Program-made: the position numbers and the translations under genes | Shown: positions 56,601 to 64,000 of the stretch, piece by piece | How the letters are laid out: the number at the start of each line of letters is the position of its first letter | Position numbering within the stretch: the first letter of the stretch is position 1 | Notes under the pieces: model-generated | What the model saw: the letters and a program-made list of their open reading frames with translations, nothing else | Database searches by the model: none | Told to the model about the DNA's origin: nothing | Assembly (NCBI GenBank): GCA_933228895.1 | Contig: OW121853.1 | Coordinates: 8,128,494 to 8,192,493, forward strand | Length of the DNA stretch: 64,000 nt | Direction of reading: 5' to 3' | From: Platycnemis pennipes | Lineage: Eukaryota > Arthropoda > Insecta > Odonata > Platycnemididae

Positions 56601-57945
56601 GTCTACGAAGAATCTATTATTTTTTGGGGTAGAAAATTAAATATCGATATCAGTGCAGTGCCCTACCTATTTTAAGGGGGAGGGGGCTACGGTAGTCTGT
56701 GAACTTGTGGTCTCGGGTTGCAGTTTAAATTCAAGTAAATGCAAAATGAAGACGGCTTTGACATTATCCGAGACATGCGTGTACGCAGTAGTGTCGAAAT
56801 GTAGTGCGGCCGACGACTATGTAGTTCGCGCTCCGTGGATCCTCTCCCTGGAGTGTTCTCGCAACTAGTGCATCTCGAACGTGATGCATGCACACAAATA
56901 CGATCCCTCGATAGTCGGCGGATTCATTAATCCCTCGGCTAGCCTATCGTGCGTAAGCTGTCGGTTATCAGGAACATGTCAGGTAGTTGGGATCGTTGAC
57001 CGTGGCTACCAATTTCGACGCGAAATTCAAGTATTTCCCCGATCATCTGTGCGCGTAAGCCGGTATCTTGTGCCTGAGATACAAAAAGAGCACGGCGATT
57101 GCTTGATCATTTTGTTGCGACAATCCAAAAATAAATGAATTATAGTAAATTATATGATTAGGTACGGTTGGTTTGTCTGCAGTGGCATTGAGTCCCCCGG
57201 ATTTTCGTAGTCGGTGTGCGTTACACCCGGTGAAATTTCTGGTGCCTGGGTGTCGATTAGCCCACTTGGATGCGAGTCAAAGGAGATAGGAGCGAAGTAC
57301 TCTAAGCCAGTTACGTTCAGTTTTTAATTTCCGATATTATTAAATGTCAATGCTCATGGTAGGAATGACAGCCTCACTTATGCAATATGAATCAACCCCA
57401 TGAAAAATGTTGTCACGGGCCTATCCCCCTGGTATTTTTCTCTTCGTACTACGCGAGCGACACTTATTGATTGACCATATTGTTTGTATTCAGAATGACG
57501 CGTATTGTGAATTGTGCGTAAGTAGAAACAAATATGTCCTTTCAAAGAAATACAAAACAGGATGGAACATGAAAAAATACAGAGAACAAAATATTGAAAT
57601 ACAAAAAAAACTGTGTCACGGATGAATAACACAAGAGTATCTGACGTCATGCACACACAATTGAATAACTCTAAATTATGATTAAAATAACAAGGGACAC
57701 CTCCAATATTAGCGGTCGCTGCACTGTGAGTCACCACACTGTTCGGGAGAGCAATGTAGTTAAATTTCTACAGATTTTCCAAAATGAGTGACGTTGAAGT
57801 TGGGAGGCCACAAAAAGCAGTTTTGCAATTAAAAATATTAACATGAAAATTATGCTTCAGAAAATAGTTTCGATCGTTCGGCAACACCGAGAAGTGAAAT
57901 GTTTAGCGAAGAATCTTTGGCCCTTCAAGATCCCGACCACTTTGT
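53665..57945. other. Non-coding or unassigned sequence between CpG-rich blocks
   Basis: CpG is less depleted here than in the left half of the window. No recognisable exon was found. A single-exon frame with a possible signal peptide (55355-55549) is listed separately. Confidence 0.4.
55355..55549 (+). CDS. Small open frame with possible signal peptide, unknown
   Basis: From the ATG at 55355 it encodes 64 residues. The first 27 or so (MNMLMLLPISKLSFLGLVIF and on) form a hydrophobic stretch ending in YVYAA, like a secretion signal, followed by an acidic and basic mature part with one Cys. A TATAAAAA sequence lies at 55326, so close to the ATG that a transcript starting 30 bases downstream would omit or barely include it. 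No homology is recognised and chance is a real alternative. Confidence 0.15.
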   Translation: MNMLMLLPISKLSFLGLVIFFSYAYVYAADCSTPAVEEGSRESKIRGGWPWTIKNDYSLVIGGD

Positions 57946-58915
57946 GACGTAAACCGCGCGGGAGAGATGAACGCGCGAGAGAAGCAGGTCGCAGCCGCGA
58001 GGGTTGGCGAAAGGCGCGGCGGAGCAGATTGGCCCACCGTGGAACACTTTCGGGAATGGGGCGGGAGTGTGCAGGCAGCACGGGTACCTGAGCGCGCGTG
58101 TCCCCCTGGGATGAAGGCGTCCGCCGGCCCTGGATGCGCCTCTCGGAGAGCAGAGCCCGGCTCTGTGAGCTGCGAGAGAGAGAGAGGGGGAGAGAGAGAG
58201 TCCGTCCGCCCCTCCCCCTCCGCCCGCCCTCGCCGGCCACACACCTGTTCGCCCCGAGGGCCCCCGTGGCCCCCCCTGGCGCCCCGGGCCGGCCCCCTTC
58301 GGCCCCCGGTCCCTCTCGCGACCTCGGGCCGCCCCTCGCCAGGCCCCCGCCACTCCCACGCCGCATCCTCGACGCCCACCCGCACCTTTGCTCACACCTG
58401 CGACACACCACGCGGCGACTGCGACCCGCTCTCTCTCTCTCCCCCCCACCCCCAACAAACGCACACACACACCGCTCTCTCTTACCTCCTGGTGTCCGTC
58501 CAGGGGTGCGCTCCTCTGCCCTGCTCCCTGCCCTGCCTGCTCCTGGGGGTGCGGCCCTCGGGTGCGTCCGCGCCGAGTGTCGGCCGAGGCGCGTCTGGCG
58601 GCCGGGAGCGCGCTCCCCCCTCCCCACTCTCCCCCTCGCCGTGGCCACGTGACCCTTCGATATGACGAATCGCGAAGTCCGATCTTTATACGGACATGTC
58701 GCCGCTTCGAGTGAGGGGCGCGCACTGCGCTTCCTTCTTCCTTCCGTCCTCCTCCCAAATACGTCGTGGCGAGCGTGCGTGCGTCTCTGCGTGAGCACGC
58801 GTCCGGCCCGCCTCCCGTTTTGGTGCGCCCCGCTCGGACAGCGTCCGGCCCCTCGCCGCCGCCGTGATTTCCCGCTCATAATTGCCGCGGTTTCCACGGA
58901 ATATCGGGGGATTTG
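57946..58915. promoter_or_regulatory. CpG-rich block 2 (possible CpG island promoter)
   Basis: About 950 bp of very high G+C with dense CpG and GAGAGAGA/CTCTCTCT tracts (about 58169-58200 and 58429-58443). Long frames run on both strands at once (minus 58897-57857, plus 57967-58665 and others). They have Arg/Pro/Gly-rich low-complexity products and no domain, so I do not call a protein. GAGA tracts are typical of arthropod promoter-proximal regions; the served gene is not visible. Confidence 0.45.
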
Positions 58916-59200
58916 AGGCGAGGAGGCCTTATAAAGATATGTACACCGAAATATTTGGGCCGATCGTGTCGATGCCCCCGATTTAGTATTTATTGTGTGT
59001 GGTGGCGAGGATGTTCAGTTATCGGTGCTAACAATTACTCGCTGCGATGATGGTTTCGCGTCATACTTGGCGGCGGACGTCTATCCACGGCAAATATAGT
59101 GGCCAGCTGTATTAATTAATGGAAGAACTTAGGGATGCGATGTAGGGAATGATGGTCTCAATTACAAAGCTTGTATTTTATTATTGGCCTTAAAGCTGTT
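58916..59200. other. Flank of CpG-rich block 2
   Basis: Ordinary non-coding sequence. A CArG-like CCTTATAAAG at about 58928 has one mismatch to consensus and is not called. Confidence 0.3.
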
Positions 59201-59378
59201 CGATATGCAGTATTGAATGTGGCACTACAATATCAACATGATATCGCAGAAGCGTCGATGTATCGGTTTTTCGAATTAATTTTAAATATCGGGATATCGA
59301 CATACCTTGATATCGTGTTAGCTGTCGTTTTACTATCTTGTCGTGATATCAAGTGCGTATCGAATATATCAGACGATA
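59201..59378. promoter_or_regulatory. Cluster of TATCG/CGATA motifs
   Basis: Eight TATCG or CGATA words occur within 178 bases (59201, 59242, 59261, 59287, 59295, 59311, 59358 and 59374). Such clusters resemble the binding sites of the fly insulator and promoter proteins BEAF-32 (CGATA) and DREF (TATCGATA), but could also be a decayed satellite-like repeat. Confidence 0.35.
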
Positions 59379-62300
59379 TATATAGTATTGCTCTGCCCTA
59401 GAAGGGCCAAGAACTCATTGTCTGTGGATAATGTTGAATAACATTTTTAATCCTTGGACGACCCAGCGTTGTCAGGCCAGAGAGAGATTAGATCAGTGCC
59501 TGTCCGCAAATTGTGAATAAAGAATTTTATACAATGATTAATTCGCTAATTGAAAAAACTTGGTTTCGAAATGGCTGAATTTGTATATTGTCCGTGTGTC
59601 TTTTTAATTAGTCCCTTGGTGTAAATCTACATCTTCATTTTACCGTGCGAGCCACAGCAAGGGCGAGAGGCAGATGATGTAACTGCATGCATTCATTCTT
59701 AGAATAGTAATGCTGGTACATAATCTTCGCTATCAATGTCAATAGAGGGGTGTTGACATCCTTAGGATTATCTTAAGTGGATAGCAGTCCTGGGTTGTGT
59801 CAACGAGTTGATTTTCGAACGGACGGCCATACCGAATTATGAAGTAGGTAGATAGTCATTGGACGCAGCTCGTCAAGAGAGGATGACGTCTCGACGTAGA
59901 CAGCAGTATGCAAATGCCTCCTCCCCCCCTCCTCTCATCTGCGTCCTCTCCCTCCCTCTTTCTCTCTCTCTCTTTTTCTCTCTCGAGATTGTGACGCAAC
60001 TGAGGATTCTTCCCTCTTGTTGCGGCAGACGGCGTTCGTCGACATTGACTCCTTTGTTGTTGTTTGGATATGCTCGCCCCGCATTTCGCGCCGATGGTGA
60101 AGGAGTCGCTTCCCCTGGAAATGGGAGCAAGCTAGTGTCCACCTCGTCGGGAAAAACCTCCGTCACAAACGTAAACAAGCTGATCCAGCACGTCTATTGC
60201 GTGAAATCTTCTTTACTGCCAAAACGGTATATGTTTGCGGTTTATTTTCGATGAATGTTCGTTTCCGCCTGGGATTAAAACATTGCCTTTCCTATAAGTG
60301 GAGGCTTCGGGCGGGGACCTTATGGGAAGGGCGCTGCAATATTTTTTAAATGGAAGTGGTGATGGAGTTGTCAAGAAGCCGTGGAAAGTGTTCCGACGTA
60401 CTAGAAATTAGAAACGGCTGTGTTATTGTTGTTGGTTCCGTGAAGGGTGGAGCATAAGTAGGTAATAGAAACATTAGGATTATAGTCTTCTATGATGAAT
60501 CATCTTCGAAAGAATAGGAAGGGGAAATAAATGGCGAAGGTCTAAGAAACCTTAGAGGGGGATACACAGGAAATGAACATTGGCTGTAAATAAAATACAA
60601 GTAGCGAACATGATGAATTTCGGGATATTTGATGTCACAATTGAGAAACTTTTAGATTATAGCGCCGAGCTCTCTTTCCATGTTAATTATTTGTATGTAC
60701 CAACAAATCGAGACAGACTCGAATTAGCTCCTATGTTGCGAATTTCATGATTGAAATGGACGGGAAGGTCTTACTATTCATTCAAATCATCTTTTAGGGC
60801 TTAAAATATACCCAAGACGTATATAATTCCGTACATTGCTGTGTCAAATACGTGTAAGATGACAATTTTTGTGGTTGCTTGGTACAAGATAACTTAAATT
60901 GATATATTCGGAAAGAATAGTTGGTACTTAAATTATTACTTCCTTGGTTGTCCGAGGAATTTTCCAGGAATGTTTCTTATTACATTTTCCTTCGTAGGAG
61001 TTTCACCGCACTTCCGTGTTTTAATTAGTTTTCTGTCCGACCCCTTTGAGCGCAGCAGTTTTTGTTTCGGAATGAATTGTTGACTCTGGAAAAAAAATAA
61101 TGGACTCCTGTGACAACCCTAACCATTACAGTCTTCCTTACCTTTTGCGAATGTTCTTCGCTAATGTTTTACTTTGTGTTCATAGATATAATAATGTGGA
61201 TCATTTTCAAATAGTAGTGATATTGAGACAAATTTTAGCTACGAGGAGGTTCCTATATAGTAAGAGAATTAAAATCATTATTGTATATTGGATCGGGCTT
61301 GCTATCAGAATTACTGAATACGTATTAGTTTTTTTATTCAATTGTAGTGTGCATGCTGATATTTTCATCGAAAGCAATGATTATAACCGGAAATTGATTG
61401 ATAATTTCCTCGGGTGCATGGGAAAGACTTCTTTCCTAGATTTCCTCCCTTGGGCCCTGACCTTGTCCCTGAAGACCCTCCCCCCTCCTCATGCCCTCGA
61501 AGACGTGAATGGGTGAGCAAGCGATGGCGCTTCCTCTCCGGTCACTCTTACGTGAGCCCGTCCCTTCCTTGAGACGCCCATGTGCCGCAGTGTCTAGTGA
61601 CGATCGAGTCTCTCGGTATCCCAAACCTTGTTAAAAGTGTCTGCTTAGCCTCCTGTGCGTCTCCTTGGTCGATTGGGTGAAGTGCTCGCACCTTAAGGAG
61701 GTTGATCCGATAAGTGAAAGTCATCATTAAAAAAAAAATATTTTCAGCACTTATAAAACCAAAGTTCCTCTATCTAATAAAGTGAAGATAATTGTACCAA
61801 CCCATACTCCTTTTTGCACAAATTGCATTTGAAGTTACATACGATTAACGGCTAGAATGGCCGTCACATGGTAATATAACGTTTAAAATTACCATAGTGT
61901 CATGTCATTTTTGCAAAAAACTGATATTTTATGCGTAATTTCACAAGGAATAAAATGATACGAAAAAAAGGCATCATCCTACCGTATTTTTTTTGCTAAA
62001 TCCACCAATTTCTGCGCTGCGCAATTTATGCGTCAGTCGACTTCAAGTGGCGCTGCGATCGCTGTAGCCAATGGTTGTCGTATGAATAATATCATTACTA
62101 ATGAGATATTTAAGAATATTTCAAGAAATATTGTAGCATAACGTTTGATAGTAATATTCTGGTGTTATACATTAGTAAACTCATTGAGTACATGAATTTA
62201 TTTCTGTGACGTAAATGCTGAATTGACTCCATCGTCGAGCTGATTAAAATTATCGTAAAAAATAAATCCTTCGACTTTCCATCGTATTTCTTGTGATACT

Positions 62301-62617
62301 TATGACTTTCAATAGCTTAGGTAATTTTCTTTGTGAAGTAAGGATCACTTAGCAGGCATATACTCGTACTTAATAAGATTCCTTAAACTACTTGATTCAA
62401 GCAGTCGCGAGTCAACCTCCTTAACTTAAAAACTTATTGCTGGTAGATACTTGAGAGACACGGAGGGCCCTCCGTCAACTTTCCAAGAATGGGACTCGCT
62501 TGTCTCAGTGCTGCGGGCGTATTCGAAAATAGCTTTCGTTTGTATGCCGTAATTAGGTGTGATTAGTAAAATACTACACTACTAATTTTATTTACAGACT
62601 AAACGATTTGAAGATCG
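59379..62617. other. Non-coding sequence with pyrimidine tract
   Basis: It contains a CT-rich tract at about 59945-59985 and a relative of the insect short repeat at about 59625-59695. Frames at 59859-60254 and 61100-61516 have no recognised domain. No exon was identified. Confidence 0.4.
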
Positions 62618-62800
62618 GGTCCGTGTGGTTGCTGGAGCTCTGAATTGCCATCCGGAGAGGCCGGGTTCTAATCCCGGCAGTGATAGAGATTATCAGTAGC
62701 CCGGCGATCCCCAATCGTGTGGTTAGCACTTCAAGAATAGTGATCCGTCCTTCCGATGGGGTCTTTAATCCCTTGATGCCCTTTGTTCCTCATTAGTTTT
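62618..62800 (+). repeat. tRNA-derived SINE
   Basis: A tRNA-like head starts at about 62618 and has a B box GGTTCTAATCC at 62664-62674. A body containing GTCCTTCCGATGGGGTCTTT follows, related to the SINE at 18103-18432. The 3' end is approximate. Confidence 0.6.
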
Positions 62801-62880
62801 TCATATGCGACTCAGGGTTTCATTCGAATTCCCCGGAAAATATACTCGATGGCGTCTTCATGGCCGTCGGTCGCTTCTAA

Positions 62881-63100
62881 AGGCCGCTTTACACGATACA
62901 ATTTCTTGTACAAAAGCTTGTATAAACTGAACGAAATTGTATGTTTGTCTGAATGGAATTAGAACAGGTTCTATTTCCCGTCAGTTTCTCAGACAATCGC
63001 ACAAGCGTTCGTACAATTTGCCGCTTTACACGGTACAATTTTCTCATACAAGCGTTTGAATAAGAAATTGTACAAAAAAATTTATTGTGTAAAGCGGCTT
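62881..63100. mobile_element. Harbinger-type MITE with TAA target duplication
   Basis: The ends AGGCCGCTTTACACG and GTGTAAAGCGGCTT are inverted repeats, flanked by TAA at 62878-62880 and 63101-63103. A 3-bp TAA duplication is typical of PIF/Harbinger elements. A third copy of the end sequence (GCCGCTTTACACGGTACAAT) lies inside at about 63020, suggesting an internal duplication or nested insertion. Confidence 0.75.
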
Positions 63101-63933
63101 TAAGAGGTCTCCCGCTGTCGCTTACAGCTCGTTCATGGAATGTTGCTGTTTTTTAATCATCACAGATTTAGAGAATTCCGTACGTTTCGTGCTTCCGAAA
63201 ATCACTCCGCGTCTGTTGATACGGTTCCCTATAAATCTGTGATTTCAGGATTCTAATCCAATCCTAGGATTTTGTCTAATATTAGGATTGTTGATTGTTG
63301 CAGATGATATGAACGGCATACCTTCTAGCGTTTTCAGTGTAACCTTAAGGTATCATTTGGCTTTATAAGTCAAAAAAGTTGTTTTCTTTTGTCGTTCTTT
63401 TTCAAAGTTGCCTCAGATGGTAACCCATTTGGTGTTTTTTTAAAATAAATTTGAGATTAAATAAAATTAAGTCCTGTTAAAGTTGTCGTTTATACCTACT
63501 GATTCGTGTCAGTTTATTGCACTCGGAGAGTTGGAAACCATTACTGAAGTGTCGTCTTCTCTACTGTAACATCTGCCAATGACGCAGTGTCATCCACTCG
63601 GATTTGAATGCTCTCTTGTTCTTCGAGTCAGTCGTGCGATATTGGGATGAGTGGCACAATCTGTAGAAATCAGCGTATGTAGGGAAGTTTTAACTGGTCT
63701 CCGTTAGGTTCTCAGCATTTCCGGCGTGGATTCGTCAATTATATTTGGAGACACTGGCGTGGAATACCTATGGATTGTTAGTTATTGGTCAGAGAAATTA
63801 CTTCTTTCAATTTCTATTCTTTTTCTTTTTACCCGAAATCATGTCTGAGGTGGTACTACTCATCCGTCGTACCTGGCGGGCATGACGCGCGCTTCCTTCC
63901 AGTCTTTTATTCCTTTCTCTTCGCAATTCGTTC

Positions 63934-64000
63934 TTTACTCGGAACCGAAATCGCAATTTTGTACACGAAATCGTTAGATGGAAACGGAAAATGAATTTTA
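63934..64000. repeat. Second copy of the 30108 dispersed repeat (cut by window end)
   Basis: TTTACTCGGAACCGAAAT and the next 49 bases match 30108-30176 with few substitutions, in the same orientation. The copy runs off the window. Confidence 0.8.

Noticed and set aside
57857..58897. 346-codon minus-strand open frame and several overlapping long frames
   Set aside because: The products are Arg/Gly/Pro-rich with no domain, and frames on both strands are open at once. This is what GC-rich DNA produces by lack of stop codons.
61100..61516. 138-codon plus-strand frame with hydrophobic stretches
   Set aside because: No recognised family, no splice context and ordinary AT-rich composition; a chance frame is likely.

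Overview
The window is nuclear DNA from an arthropod, most likely an insect. The genes are split by GT-AG introns of up to about 5.4 kb, and the intergenic DNA is AT-rich. The mobile elements are of arthropod type: piggyBac, hAT, mariner, pogo-type, Penelope-like and tRNA-derived SINEs. There are no operons, ribosome binding sites, CRISPR arrays or prokaryotic genes. The species cannot be named from the sequence alone.

Two protein-coding genes are well supported, both on the + strand. From 1 to about 27.2 kb lies the 3' three quarters of an exostosin-2 gene (Ext2; sister of tout-velu in Drosophila). Nine exons read through in frame to a stop at 26111, followed by a 3' UTR with an AATAAA signal. 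They encode the end of the GT47 domain and the whole GT64 domain of the heparan sulfate co-polymerase subunit. The 5' exons lie before position 1. From about 36.2 to 40.5 kb lies a serum response factor gene (SRF; blistered in Drosophila). Exon 1 carries a serine- and glycine-rich N-terminus and the first half of the MADS box. Exon 2 carries the rest of the MADS/SAM domain and a long Gln/His/Pro-rich tail. A consensus CArG box, the site SRF itself binds, lies about 460 bp upstream of the start codon.

The Ext2 introns are crowded with transposons. They include a decayed but end-to-end piggyBac (2728-5418), two copies of a hAT-type palindromic MITE (6996-7506 and 8150-8696) and a hAT-like element (10434-11777). 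They also hold foldback elements with hammerhead-like motifs (16051-16262, 16744-16799, 17581-17625) and a pogo-type element (18030-20615) containing a SINE and a mariner. A foldback with arms of about 380 bp (20798-21694) encloses a fragment resembling a Penelope-type GIY-YIG endonuclease. The gap between Ext2 and SRF holds a hAT-like MITE, a 5S-rRNA-derived fragment, a dispersed repeat whose second copy runs off the right end of the window, and a cluster of three perfect, spacer-free palindromes (33659-33836).

From 40.5 kb to the end I find no convincing further exon. This part contains a 61-nt near-perfect hairpin (49652-49712), two strongly CpG-rich blocks (about 52.35-53.11 kb and 57.95-58.9 kb) that may be promoters of unseen transcripts, a cluster of TATCG/CGATA motifs (59201-59378), a tRNA-type SINE and a Harbinger-type MITE. 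The long open frames in the GC-rich blocks overlap on both strands and are best explained by base composition. Ext2 (Golgi heparan sulfate synthesis) and SRF (nuclear transcription factor) share no known pathway step here; they are simply neighbours.
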